DNA of 38,650 nucleotides from NCBI RefSeq assembly GCF_001904615.1, contig NZ_MRBY01000026.1, forward strand, positions 14,568 to 53,217. Reading direction: 5' to 3'. Position 1 is the first letter of the stretch; the number at the start of each line of letters is the position of its first letter. Made by a program: the position numbers and the translations under genes. This stretch comes from [Limnothrix rosea] IAM M-220 (GTDB taxonomy: Bacteria; Cyanobacteriota; Cyanobacteriia; Cyanobacteriales; MRBY01). Under the pieces are notes generated by a model. The model saw nothing but the letters and a program-made list of their open reading frames with translations. It was not told the DNA's origin and did no database searches. Shown piece by piece: positions 15,145 to 24,240 of this stretch.

Positions 15145-16419
15145 ATGTCCCAGTCTGTCCAGCTCTCTAAATTTGGTACGCAAATGTCCCGTCTCACGGG
15201 TGTGCGCGCCATTATGAAAGATATTATCGATACCCTCAAGGCCGGAACTGGACAAGAATTTATTAATCTCAGTGCAGGCAATCCTGTGATCATTCCCGAA
15301 GTGGAGCAGCTTTGGCGAGACTGCACAGCGGATTTATTAGCAAGTTCTGAATATGGTGAAGTGGTTTGCCGTTATGGCTCTTCCCAAGGCTATGAACCAC
15401 TCATTGAGGCGATCGCCGCGGATTTTAATCAACGTTACGGCTTAAATCTCACCAGCGACAATATCGTCATCACACCCGGCTCCCAATCCCTTTACTTCCT
15501 CGCCGCCAATGCCTTTGGGGGATACGACGCAGGCGATCGCCTCAAAGAAATTATTTTGCCCCTCAGCCCAGACTACACAGGTTATGGCGGCGTGAGCTTA
15601 TACCCCGAAGCCGTGAAAGCCTTTAAGCCGAGCCTCGATATTGACCAAAAAAACCACCGTTTTAAATATCGCCCCGACTTTAACCAACTAAAAATCGACG
15701 AAAACACTGGCTGTGTCATTTTTTCGCGTCCTTGCAACCCCACAGGCAATGTCCTAACCAACGAAGAAACTCAAAAAATCGCAGATTTAGCCGCCACCTA
15801 TGACGTACCCGTCTTAGTCGATTCCGCCTATGCACCACCTTTCCCCGCTTTAAATTTCACCGAAATGAAACCATTATTTGGCGGCAATGTGCTCCATTGC
15901 TTGAGTCTGTCAAAGGCGGGTTTACCCGGTGAGCGAGTCGGCATTGCCATTGGCGAACCAAAGTTTGTCGGAATTTTACAGGCCTTTCTCACAAACGCTT
16001 GTATCCACTCCTCCCGCTACGGTCAGGCGATCGCCACCAGAGCAATCCAATCAGGAGCCCTAGCAGACATCGCCCTTAACATTATCCGCCCCTACTACCA
16101 AAATAAAATCGAATTACTGTCCAGTAAGCTCGACGCATTAATGCCCAGCGATATCCCTTGGTATCTCCACCGTGGCGAAGGCGCAATCTTTGCATGGCTA
16201 TGGTTCGATGAGTTACCCATGACTGACTGGGAACTATACCAAGAACTAAAAAAAGTGGGAGTCATCGTCGTGCCCGGCAGCCCCTTTTTCCCCGGCTTAC
16301 GAGAAGAGTGGCAACACAAACAACAATGTCTCCGCATTAGCCTCACCGCAACCAACAGTGAAATCGAAACAGCCGTCGAACAACTCGCTACTTTAGTGAA
16401 AGAAGTTTATGGCAAATAA
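15145..16419 (+). CDS. avtA: Valine-pyruvate aminotransferase
   Basis: This 424-residue fold-type I PLP aminotransferase is of the AvtA type. It interconverts valine plus pyruvate with 2-oxoisovalerate plus alanine, in the cytoplasm. The PLP lysine is Lys-257 in SLSKAGLPGERVG, the Asp that binds the pyridine nitrogen is in VPVLVDSAYAPPFP, and the substrate-carboxylate Arg is in QCLRISL near the C-terminus. SAGNPVIIPEVE near residue 43 and SRPCNPTGNVLT are family-typical. The ATG at 15145 (MSQSVQLSKFG) is preferred over a TTG seven codons upstream. It has no operon partner: 56 bp after the hydrolase gene and convergent with psaJ. Confidence 0.9.
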   Translation: MSQSVQLSKFGTQMSRLTGVRAIMKDIIDTLKAGTGQEFINLSAGNPVIIPEVEQLWRDCTADLLASSEYGEVVCRYGSSQGYEPLIEAIAADFNQRYGLNLTSDNIVITPGSQSLYFLAANAFGGYDAGDRLKEIILPLSPDYTGYGGVSLYPEAVKAFKPSLDIDQKNHRFKYRPDFNQLKIDENTGCVIFSRPCNPTGNVLTNEETQKIADLAATYDVPVLVDSAYAPPFPALNFTEMKPLFGGNVLHCLSLSKAGLPGERVGIAIGEPKFVGILQAFLTNACIHSSRYGQAIATRAIQSGALADIALNIIRPYYQNKIELLSSKLDALMPSDIPWYLHRGEGAIFAWLWFDELPMTDWELYQELKKVGVIVVPGSPFFPGLREEWQHKQQCLRISLTATNSEIETAVEQLATLVKEVYGK

Positions 16420-16611
16420 AAAAGCCCCCTTCCCAAAGGAGTCGAAGAGTGGATTTTCTCTAAATTACGCAACCAACTGAAACCCCTTCCTTACCCAAAA
16501 AACTCCCCAAAGAAGACAAAGACTCATTCCTCAAATTCATTCAAAATCACGATAATTTCACCAGCTTCATAAACTTGTTTATTCAGAGCCGTTCGTTCAC
16601 TACTGAAAAAG

Positions 16612-16647
16612 TAAAAAAGGTACAGAATCAAAATTAATTCTATACCT
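16612..16647 (-). terminator. Rho-independent terminator of psaF-psaJ
   Basis: Read on the minus strand, AGGTATAGAAT pairs with ATTCTGTACCT (11 bp, one G-U), with an eight-base loop followed by six T. It lies 40 bases beyond the psaJ stop codon. Confidence 0.85.
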
Positions 16648-16687
16648 CTAAATTTATATCTTTTTTTGTTTTAGTAAAAACCGATTT

Positions 16688-16807
16688 TTATCCCAAAGGA
16701 TGGAACAACAGATCGGGGAAAAAACGATTAAACTCAATTAAAATACCAGCCGTAAAAACCATCATTGCGGTTAGAAGAACTGGTGCAGAAGATAAAAATT
16801 TATCCAT
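16688..16807 (-). CDS. psaJ: Photosystem I subunit IX (PsaJ)
   Basis: This 39-residue single-span thylakoid membrane subunit of photosystem I binds chlorophyll and carotenoid and packs beside PsaF. The N-terminus [11 protein letters not shown], the hydrophobic helix (about 8-26) and the conserved C-terminal [15 protein letters not shown] match PsaJ, whose usual length is 38-44. GGAG is located 8-11 bases before the ATG. It follows psaF after 46 bp on the same strand and is ended by a strong terminator, so the two form the psaFJ operon found in most cyanobacteria. Confidence 0.96.
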   Translation of the reverse strand: MDKFLSSAPVLLTAMMVFTAGILIEFNRFFPDLLFHPLG

Positions 16808-16853
16808 GTGTTTTACTCCAGAAAGTAATGACTAAACCTGAGCAGAATTTTCT

Positions 16854-17366
16854 CTAGCGAGGAGAAATGGGGACTTCGCCTTCCTTCGCAGTAAGCTCAC
16901 CAGAAGTGAATTCCTTGAGAGCTGCTAGAGGCCATGCAAAGCCAGTTAGCATCACTTTAATTGCGAGGGGAACATCAATGATGATTTCCTTCATCGCAGC
17001 AGTTTTGGGATCCTTACGGACTTCGATGAGGTAGGCGCGGCCAACCCAACCAATCCAACCGGCGACGAATAGAAATAAAACGCTAGGGATCAAGAAATCA
17101 CCAGCGTGGTCGAGGCGACCATCAACAATAAGGCGGGGCAGACCCTCGGGGCCACAAAGCGCCTCAGAGTACATCTCTGCGCGCTTTTGACCAGATTCGG
17201 GGTCTGCGGTGGTGTTGCGGAAGTTCTTTGCTCTGTTTTGGAATGCGGCAGACTCACTACAGGGAGTAAGGTGAGTCAAAGAATCAGCTTGTACAGGTGT
17301 CGCAAAGCCAAACCACAAGGTTAAAGAAAGAGCAAAGGCGCAAACAACAGCTACGAAACGTTGCAT
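16854..17366 (-). CDS. psaF: Photosystem I subunit III (PsaF)
   Basis: This is the 170-residue precursor of the plastocyanin/cytochrome c6-docking side subunit of photosystem I. A signal peptide (1-27, cleavage after VQA) directs the N-terminus to the thylakoid lumen. The mature protein starts [12 protein letters not shown] and carries the two conserved Cys, then a transmembrane helix (about 95-115, [21 protein letters not shown]) and the C-terminal [23 protein letters not shown]. The frame is open 19 codons further upstream, but the ATG at 17366 gives the family N-terminus and follows GGAAAC. It is divergent from tsaD with a 155-bp promoter region between. I looked for an HLR1/RpaB site: GTTACA occurs at 17383, but a correctly spaced second half does not. 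Confidence 0.97.
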   Translation of the reverse strand: MQRFVAVVCAFALSLTLWFGFATPVQADSLTHLTPCSESAAFQNRAKNFRNTTADPESGQKRAEMYSEALCGPEGLPRLIVDGRLDHAGDFLIPSVLFLFVAGWIGWVGRAYLIEVRKDPKTAAMKEIIIDVPLAIKVMLTGFAWPLAALKEFTSGELTAKEGEVPISPR

Positions 17367-17521
17367 AAGTTTGTTTCCTTTTGTTACAAAATAGTTAAGT
17401 TTTTTGTACAAAAGATACGCCAATCCATTTGTACTTCGGAAGCAATATTAATGGTAATAGCGTATCCAGTAAAGGCAAAAAAGGTTAAAGTTATTAACTT
17501 AAATCTAAGTTATACCGATAT

Positions 17522-18586
17522 ATGGGTATTGTTTTAGCAATCGAAACAAGTTGTGATGAAACTGCCGTTGCAATTGTTAATAATCGTAAAGTTCTAGGTA
17601 ATGTTGTTGCTTCACAAATCGACATACATCGAGAGTTTGGCGGGGTCGTTCCTGAGGTTGCTTCTCGCCACCATTTAGAAAGTATTAATGTCTGTATCGC
17701 CAGTGTTTTTGAGCAGGCGGGTTTTGGTTGGGATGAGGTTGAGGCGATCGCCGCGACCTGTGCGCCGGGATTGGTGGGGGCGTTATTAGTCGGGGCTTCG
17801 GCAGCAAAAACCCTCGCGATGCTAAAACAAAAACCTTTTATCGGTGTGCATCATTTGGAAGGTCATATTTATGCGAGCTATCTCAGTCAGCCGGATTTAG
17901 AGCCGCCTTTTTTGTGTTTGCTGGTTTCGGGCGGCCATACGAGTTTTATTGAGGTCAAAAGCTGCGGTGAGTATGAATTGCTCGGACAAACTCGTGACGA
18001 TGCGGCGGGGGAGGCTTTTGATAAGGTGGCGCGGCTGTTAGGGGTGGGTTATCCGGGTGGCCCTGTGATTGATCGGTTGGCGAAGGAGGGCAATCCACGC
18101 GCTTTTCCGTTGCCGGAAGGTCGCATTTCGTTGCCGGAAGGTGGCTATCACCCCTATGACTGTAGTTTTAGTGGTTTGAAAACGGCGGTTTTGTATCTGG
18201 TGCAAAGGCTAGAAAAAGAGGGGAAAGATATTCCTGTCAATGATATTGCGGCTAGTTTTCAATATACGGTGGCCAAGGCGCTCACGAAACGAGCGGTGCG
18301 ATGTGCCGGCGATCGCCAACTGCAGACCATTGTGGTGGGTGGTGGTGTTGCGGCTAATAGTGGTTTACGGCAAACCCTGACTGCTGCTGCCCAAAAAGCA
18401 GGGATTGCGGTACATTTTCCGCCTTTGAAGTTTTGTACTGATAATGCCGCGATGATTGCCTGTGCTGCCGCAGAACATTTTGACCGGGGTGATCGCAGTA
18501 CTTTGGATTTGCCTGTGCAATCCCGCTTACCGATCACCGAAGTTGCGTCTTTATATGACACAGCAGAAGTGTTGCCAAACCTTTAA
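17522..18586 (+). CDS. tsaD: tRNA N6-threonylcarbamoyladenosine transferase subunit TsaD
   Basis: This 354-residue ASKHA-fold protein transfers the threonylcarbamoyl group to A37 of ANN-decoding tRNAs, together with TsaB, TsaE and TsaC. The family landmarks are complete: [13 protein letters not shown] at the start, metal-binding [11 protein letters not shown] (His about 109 and 113), [34 protein letters not shown], and [10 protein letters not shown] near the C-terminus. Length is standard. The start is ATG at 17522, divergent from psaF, an arrangement common in cyanobacteria. No ribosome-binding site is obvious. The stop is followed by an inverted repeat AAACCTT/AAGGTTT without a T-run. Confidence 0.97.
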   Translation: MGIVLAIETSCDETAVAIVNNRKVLGNVVASQIDIHREFGGVVPEVASRHHLESINVCIASVFEQAGFGWDEVEAIAATCAPGLVGALLVGASAAKTLAMLKQKPFIGVHHLEGHIYASYLSQPDLEPPFLCLLVSGGHTSFIEVKSCGEYELLGQTRDDAAGEAFDKVARLLGVGYPGGPVIDRLAKEGNPRAFPLPEGRISLPEGGYHPYDCSFSGLKTAVLYLVQRLEKEGKDIPVNDIAASFQYTVAKALTKRAVRCAGDRQLQTIVVGGGVAANSGLRQTLTAAAQKAGIAVHFPPLKFCTDNAAMIACAAAEHFDRGDRSTLDLPVQSRLPITEVASLYDTAEVLPNL

Positions 18587-18720
18587 CCCAAGAAGGTTTA
18601 ACTCGTACGTATAATAATTCCAGATCGCTACGGATCGGGGCAAAAAGTCGCTGTAGACAAATTAAAGCTCATCTCCTTGCCTCTTCGTCACGACAATTGC
18701 GAAATATTTTGCTCAACCAT

Positions 18721-19671
18721 ATGCGCCACTTTTTTTGCACGGGGGCGATCGCCTTTTTGCTAATCTATGGCTGTTCTAGGCCAGCCCCTGATTCGTCCCG
18801 TCAGCCCCCTCCGGCGGATGTTGATAGCCAAGCATCGGTAGTTGAGCAGGCGGAGGAAGACAATGAATCCCTAGAAAAACTCACCATTGTGATTTTGCCG
18901 GATCGATCTAGTCCAGAGCGGACGGAGAAGATTGCCGCATTACAACAATATTTGGTGGAGACGTTAGCAATTCCAGTCGAACTTAATGTGGCCAGTGATT
19001 ATGAAAATGCCGTCGAGCAACTGGTCAATGGCACAGTGAATATGGCTTATCTGGGGCCATTAACCTACATTCAAGCGAAGGAACAAAATCCTAGCATTGA
19101 GGCGATCGCCGCTCCCATTGACGAAAATAGCGGGAGACCTTGGTACACAGGGGTCATCATTGGCCACACAGACATAACCACCCTTGAGGATCTAAAAGGT
19201 CGACGCTTTAGCTTTGTCAATGACGCTTCTACATCGGGTTTTTTATTACCCAGCTATGAATTTAAAAACCTTGATATCGATCCAGAAAGGGATTTTGCCG
19301 CGGTACATTTCGGTGAGACCCATGACCAAACTTTGCAGCTGCTACTCCAAGGAAAAGTGGAGGCGATCGCCATCAATCGCGCCACCTACAACAAAGCCCT
19401 AGAAACTGACATACTAGACTCTGAAAAAATTCAGCTCCTTTGGGAGTCAGATCCCATTACCAATGCTCCTATTGTCGTGTCAGGATCTGTACCAGAGAGC
19501 TTTAAACCCATCCTTCAAAAAGCCCTAATTGAAGCCCCGGCAGGATTAGTGAGCGTCAGTGTTTCAGAAGCTCAGGGTTACACTATTGTGGAAGATGGTG
19601 ACTACGAAACGATCCGCCAGCTCTATCAAAATTATCAACAGCAGGCTCAAGAAGAAGACTCCGGCGTTTAG
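18721..19671 (+). CDS. PhnD-like periplasmic binding lipoprotein
   Basis: This 316-residue phosphate/phosphonate-type (PhnD family) substrate-binding protein has a lipoprotein signal with lipobox LIYGC around residue 18, a Pro/Ser/Glu-rich linker, then the periplasmic binding fold from about 55: LTIVILPDRSSPERTEKIAALQQYL, VNMAYLGPLTYI, DLKGRRFSFVNDASTSGFLLP and FGETHDQTLQLL. These are typical PhnD segments that hold the ligand between two lobes. No permease or ATPase gene is adjacent. Instead a membrane histidine kinase starts 34 bp downstream, so the protein may serve as a sensor subunit rather than for transport. The ATG at 18721 is preferred over a TTG at 18697 because it gives a compact signal peptide. 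Confidence 0.85.
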   Translation: MRHFFCTGAIAFLLIYGCSRPAPDSSRQPPPADVDSQASVVEQAEEDNESLEKLTIVILPDRSSPERTEKIAALQQYLVETLAIPVELNVASDYENAVEQLVNGTVNMAYLGPLTYIQAKEQNPSIEAIAAPIDENSGRPWYTGVIIGHTDITTLEDLKGRRFSFVNDASTSGFLLPSYEFKNLDIDPERDFAAVHFGETHDQTLQLLLQGKVEAIAINRATYNKALETDILDSEKIQLLWESDPITNAPIVVSGSVPESFKPILQKALIEAPAGLVSVSVSEAQGYTIVEDGDYETIRQLYQNYQQQAQEEDSGV

Positions 19672-19705
19672 GAGTTTAATGCCATTTTCTGGTTGACCAC
19701 GTTCT

Positions 19706-21922
19706 ATGAAAATCTCTACCAAATTTTTTAGTTCATCCCTCGGTCTTGGCGCTTTAATTATCGCTTTGGTCAGTGGTGCCAATATTTGGATACAGCTGCA
19801 AGAGCTACGGATTGAAACCAGAGAAAGTGCTGTCCGCGCAAGACAGGAGCAATATACCCAGCTTCGGCTATTGCTCGATGAGCAGATTATTGGTTTAAAG
19901 GATTTTCTCGTACTCAATCGCGACCCAGAAGAAATTGAACGCTACCAAAAAGCAAAATCGGGTTTTGTCCTTACCCTCGAAGAGCTGCGGGCAGAATATC
20001 CCGAAAAAGAAGCCCTAATTTTTCTAGAGCAACGCTATCAAAATATCCGTGCCATTGCCGATCGCCTCGGAGACACCGTCGAAAATGACTCTATTTTGCA
20101 ACAGGATATCCGCAGTATTAATTTTTTTCGCCGTGATATTGAGCTTTATCTCAATGAATTAGAGCAAGAGGTCGAAAGTCAAATCTTGGCGGCGATCGCC
20201 GAAAAAAAAGACCTAAACCAACTTTTTGCCCGGATTATTTGGGTTGTTGTACTGTTCATCGTGGCGCTCATGGTGCTGCAATATCAGGCGATCGTGAGCC
20301 CCGTACTAGCCTCCTTAGATCGTCTTAGCAAAGGCGCAAAACACTTAAGCAATGGTGATTTTGAGTACCGCCTCAATATTCAAGGCAGTGACGAACTCGC
20401 CCATGTGGCTCAAACCTTTGATCGGATGACAGCCGCACTAGCAACAGCCTACGAAGACTTAGAATTTAAAGTTAATCAACGCACCGCTCAAATCGAACAA
20501 AAAAATGCAGTTTTAAAAGATGAAATCCTTAAACGCGAAGTCATTGAAGAAGAATTGCGGCGTATTTTTGAAGATACAAAACAATCGCAACAGCTACTAT
20601 CGAGCATCATTAATGCCACTCCCGATTGGATTTTTGTGAAAGATACTAACTTTCGGTTTGTACTCGTTAACGATAGTTTTGCCAGCCACTTTCAGCTGAA
20701 CCACGAAGATATTATCGGTAGAACTATTTCAGAAATTCTAACGACTCAAGATTTAGGCGAGGGTATCACAAGTAAAGATGAAAAAATCATTCGCCAAGAA
20801 GATGAAGAGATTTTATTAGGAAAAACAGTACATAACCCCAGCGACCATGTCACAGATGTTCATGGTATTGAATATGTTTTAGACACCCAAAAAATACCGT
20901 TATTAGATGAAGAGAAAAATGTAGTTGGTATCTTAGGCGTTTCGCGGGATATTACAGATCGGCATTTAGCCATCGAAGCCTTAGAACAATCAGAAGGGGA
21001 GTTACGCCAAAAAGCTGATGAGTTGGAAAAAACGTTACAGCAGTTACGGCAAACCCAAACCCAGATTGTGCAGAGTGAAAAGATGTCGAGTCTCGGGCAA
21101 ATGGTGGCGGGAGTCGCCCATGAGATTAATAATCCTGTGAATTTTATTTTTGGCAATATCAACCATGCGCGGGATTATATTAGCGATTTGCTGGGATTGA
21201 TCGAGCTGTACCGTACTGAATATCCGGAGCCGAGCCAAACTATCCAGGCAGAAATTGAAGTGATTGAGCTGGATTATGTTATTGAGGATATGCCCAAACT
21301 TTTATCTTCAATGATGGTGGGAGCAGAGCGTATTCGAGAAATTGTGAAATCCCTGCGGGTTTTTTCACGCCTAGATGAGTCGGAAATGAAGCAGGTGGAT
21401 ATCCATGCGGGTATTGATAGTACGTTAATGATTTTGCAAAATCGTCTTAAGAAAAGCCAAGAACGGGGGGCGATCGCCATCGAGCGACAATATGGAGAGT
21501 TGCCGTTAGTCGAATGCTATGCGGGTCAGCTCAATCAAGTATTTATGAATATTTTGAGCAATGGCATTGATGCTCTTGATGACTATAATGCCCGGCGATC
21601 GCCAGCAGAAAAGCAAGCAAAACCGAGTCGCATTACAATCAAGACAGAAAAACAAGCACCCACTCCCGATTTATCCGGCCGGATTAGGATTCGCATTATC
21701 GATAATGGACCCGGTATTCCAGAAAAAGTGAGACAGCGTTTATTTGAACCGTTTTTTACGACAAAAGAAGTGGGTAAGGGAACCGGTTTAGGATTGTCAA
21801 TTTCCCACTCAATTATTGTAGAAAAACATGGAGGGGAGTTAACTTGTTTTTCTGAGGAAGATCAAGGAACTGAATTCATCATTGAAATTCCCATCAAAGC
21901 AAAAAAAATGATGGCTTCCTAG
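19706..21922 (+). CDS. Membrane sensor histidine kinase (HAMP-PAS-HisKA-HATPase)
   Basis: This 738-residue kinase has TM helix 1 at about 10-30, a helical extracytoplasmic domain of some 145 residues, and TM helix 2 at about 176-196. Next come HAMP (198-250), a coiled coil, PAS (about 297-420), a second coiled coil, HisKA with His-472 in GVAHEINNPVNF, and an ATPase domain with N-box NQVFMNILSNGIDAL, G1 DNGPGIP, F-box FEPFFTTK and G2 GKGTGLGLSI. The HEINNPVN subtype is common in cyanobacteria. It probably forms a sensor pair with the PhnD-like protein encoded 34 bp upstream. No response regulator follows; the gene ends tail-to-tail with purU, sharing four bases. The ATG start lacks a strong ribosome-binding site. 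Confidence 0.9.
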   Translation: MKISTKFFSSSLGLGALIIALVSGANIWIQLQELRIETRESAVRARQEQYTQLRLLLDEQIIGLKDFLVLNRDPEEIERYQKAKSGFVLTLEELRAEYPEKEALIFLEQRYQNIRAIADRLGDTVENDSILQQDIRSINFFRRDIELYLNELEQEVESQILAAIAEKKDLNQLFARIIWVVVLFIVALMVLQYQAIVSPVLASLDRLSKGAKHLSNGDFEYRLNIQGSDELAHVAQTFDRMTAALATAYEDLEFKVNQRTAQIEQKNAVLKDEILKREVIEEELRRIFEDTKQSQQLLSSIINATPDWIFVKDTNFRFVLVNDSFASHFQLNHEDIIGRTISEILTTQDLGEGITSKDEKIIRQEDEEILLGKTVHNPSDHVTDVHGIEYVLDTQKIPLLDEEKNVVGILGVSRDITDRHLAIEALEQSEGELRQKADELEKTLQQLRQTQTQIVQSEKMSSLGQMVAGVAHEINNPVNFIFGNINHARDYISDLLGLIELYRTEYPEPSQTIQAEIEVIELDYVIEDMPKLLSSMMVGAERIREIVKSLRVFSRLDESEMKQVDIHAGIDSTLMILQNRLKKSQERGAIAIERQYGELPLVECYAGQLNQVFMNILSNGIDALDDYNARRSPAEKQAKPSRITIKTEKQAPTPDLSGRIRIRIIDNGPGIPEKVRQRLFEPFFTTKEVGKGTGLGLSISHSIIVEKHGGELTCFSEEDQGTEFIIEIPIKAKKMMAS

Positions 21923-22767
21923 GCAAATACAACGGTTCGATTCCCGTAAACTAAAACGCGATTTTGTAAGTGCAATCTGACGGCGCGGGACAAAACGACT
22001 CGCTCTAGATCTTTGCCTTTACGAATTAAATCTTTGACATCGTCTCTGTGGCTGACTCGCACGACATCTTGTTCTATGATGGGGCCTTCATCTAAATCTT
22101 GGGTGACGTAGTGGGCGGTTGCGCCAATGATTTTAACGCCGCGGTCGTGGGCACGATGGTAGGGTTTAGCGCCAGCAAAAGCTGGTAAAAAGGAATGGTG
22201 AATATTAATCACATGGTTGAATTTTTGCAAGAAATTAGGGCTAAGCACCTGCATATATTTAGCCAAAATTACTAAATCAATCTTGTACTGTTTTAGTAAT
22301 TCTAATTGTTTTTGTTCTTGATCAATTTTTGTTTCTTTTGTAATGGGAATATGGTGGAAATCAATGCCAAATTGTGTGGCGATCGCCGCTAACTTTTCGT
22401 GATTGCTCATGATGAGCGGGATGGAGGCTGGCAATTCCTTCGCCTGTTGTCGCCATAAAAGATCCAATAAACAATGATCTTGCTTTGTCACCCAAATGGC
22501 AAGGCGGGGAATTTGATCGGAAAAATGCAGTTTCCAAGTGGCATTCCATGGCTTGGCGATCGCCCCAAAGGCAGGATCGATCACTTCTCTTGGTAAATTA
22601 AAGCCTGCTAATTCCCACTCAATCCGCGTGAGAAATAGCCCTGCGCTAAAGTCGGTATGCTGGTCGGCGTGGATGATATTGCCGCCGTTCGAATAAATAA
22701 AGTTCGCGATTTTAGCAACAAGTCCCTGTTGGTCAGGGCAAGAAACGAGAAGGGTAGCTGTGGGCAT
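21919..22767 (-). CDS. purU: Formyltetrahydrofolate deformylase
   Basis: This 282-residue cytoplasmic enzyme hydrolyses 10-formyl-tetrahydrofolate to formate and tetrahydrofolate, balancing one-carbon pools. The N-terminal ACT domain (about 1-85) starts ATLLVSCPDQQGLVAKIANFIYSNGGNI. The C-terminal formyltransferase-like domain (about 90-282) carries LAKYMQVLSP, the catalytic HHSFLPAFAGAKPYHRA and GATAHYVTQDLDEGPII. Length is standard. The ATG start is at 22767. Its stop codon overlaps that of the convergent kinase gene in the palindrome CCTAGG. Confidence 0.96.
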   Translation of the reverse strand: MPTATLLVSCPDQQGLVAKIANFIYSNGGNIIHADQHTDFSAGLFLTRIEWELAGFNLPREVIDPAFGAIAKPWNATWKLHFSDQIPRLAIWVTKQDHCLLDLLWRQQAKELPASIPLIMSNHEKLAAIATQFGIDFHHIPITKETKIDQEQKQLELLKQYKIDLVILAKYMQVLSPNFLQKFNHVINIHHSFLPAFAGAKPYHRAHDRGVKIIGATAHYVTQDLDEGPIIEQDVVRVSHRDDVKDLIRKGKDLERVVLSRAVRLHLQNRVLVYGNRTVVFA

Positions 22768-22920
22768 TGAGACGTAATTAAAGAAACAAAAGTGTAGGGA
22801 AATGGCAACGAAAAAACACTGATAAATTAATGCAATTAAGACCGAACGTTAGCCTTCGCTATTAGCTAATTATTAAACAACTAGCCAAAATATCAAGCCC
22901 CAAAGGGCGATCGCCGTACC

Positions 22921-24018
22921 TTAGGCGGACATGGGTGTCAGCACATCTTCAATCAACTCTGATCTAACTTGGTCGGTAATCAAAACCTCACCAATTTTCG
23001 TAGGCAAAATAAAACGAACCTTGCCCGCCCGCACCTTTTTGTCACTTTGTAATGTCCGGAGAATATCCCCCACCTGCAAATGCTCAGGACAATCAACAGG
23101 CAAACCAGCCTTTTGGATTAAAGCATCCTGTCGCTGCACTTCATCACTTGTCCATAAACTCATTTTCATGGCGATCGCCCCCGCTAGAGCCATCCCAATT
23201 GCCACCCCTTCACCATGGACAAATTGCTTATAGTGGGTCAAACTTTCCACCGCATGACCAAGGGTGTGACCATAATTAAGAATGGCGCGAATCCCCGATT
23301 CCCGTTCGTCTTGACCCACAACATCCGCTTTCGCCTGACAAGACCGTTCCAAAATAAGATCTAGTAAATCAGCGCTAATTGTTTCATAGCTGTCAATACT
23401 TTCCGCAATTTCTAACTCCTTAAACAGTTCGCGATCCCAAATCACACCATACTTAATCACCTCTGCCATACCCGCCCGGAACTCTCGTAGCGGAAGCGTT
23501 TCAAGAACCGTCGGATCGATCATCACAAATTTTGGCTGATAAAAAGCGCCGATTAAATTTTTACCCTGGGGGTGATTGACACCCGTTTTACCACCGACCG
23601 ATGCATCCACCATTGCCAGTAACGAGGTCGGTACCTGCACAAAATTAATACCCCGCAGCCAAGTCGCAGCGGCAAAGCCCGTCATATCACCAATAACACC
23701 GCCACCCAACGCTAAAAAGGTCGAGGAGCGCTCAATACGATTTTCTAGGGCAGTATCATAAATCTGCTGAATCGAAGTGAGATTTTTATACTCTTCTCCC
23801 GCCGCAATTAAATGTGTACAAACTTCAAAACCAGCTTGGACGAGGGAACCAACGACCGTTTCGCCATAATGACCAAAAATCTCAGGATTAGAAATAATCA
23901 GAATCTTTTTGCCAAGATTTAGTTGACTAAGCTCAAGACCAAGCCGCCCTAACTTACCATTAGCGATGGCGATATCGTAGCTATTTTCTCCCAACTCAAC
24001 CCGGATTCTTGCGTCCAT
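22921..24018 (-). CDS. aroB: 3-dehydroquinate synthase
   Basis: This 365-residue shikimate-pathway enzyme converts DAHP to 3-dehydroquinate with NAD+ and a divalent metal. The NAD site is [19 protein letters not shown]. The loop [34 protein letters not shown] is complete, and the metal-binding Glu and His are in MAEVIKYG (Glu), [12 protein letters not shown] and HGEGVAIGM. The frame runs 40 codons further upstream, but the ATG at 24018 ([10 protein letters not shown]) gives the family N-terminus; the upstream codons are HIP1-containing non-coding sequence. It is monocistronic by spacing. Confidence 0.96.
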   Translation of the reverse strand: MDARIRVELGENSYDIAIANGKLGRLGLELSQLNLGKKILIISNPEIFGHYGETVVGSLVQAGFEVCTHLIAAGEEYKNLTSIQQIYDTALENRIERSSTFLALGGGVIGDMTGFAAATWLRGINFVQVPTSLLAMVDASVGGKTGVNHPQGKNLIGAFYQPKFVMIDPTVLETLPLREFRAGMAEVIKYGVIWDRELFKELEIAESIDSYETISADLLDLILERSCQAKADVVGQDERESGIRAILNYGHTLGHAVESLTHYKQFVHGEGVAIGMALAGAIAMKMSLWTSDEVQRQDALIQKAGLPVDCPEHLQVGDILRTLQSDKKVRAGKVRFILPTKIGEVLITDQVRSELIEDVLTPMSA

Positions 24019-24240
24019 AAACTTGCGTAACCTAATCTCAATCTGCGTTTGTAATATTCCAACACAGGATATCTTACTGTATTGCCCCAGTCTTTTCCCG
24101 CGGCGATCGCCACACTTAATTTCCCAGTAACAATTCAAGAATAATCAATTCACGACCGTTCACAAAAGATTTTAAAGCAATAAATTTGATGATGTTTTTT
24201 AGATAAACTCTTGAGCACAAATCTTGCCTCTCAATCAACT

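Noticed and set aside
16524-16660. Minus-strand open frame ending ...EAGEIIVILNEFEE downstream of psaJ
   Set aside because: It has no ATG, overlaps the psaFJ terminator and is too short; possibly a remnant of an old gene, but not supportable.
17383-17399. Possible HLR1 (RpaB) site GTTACA ... GTTAAG near psaF
   Set aside because: The second half is off by one base in spacing and lacks the C; it lies 17 bp from the start codon, so evidence is inadequate.
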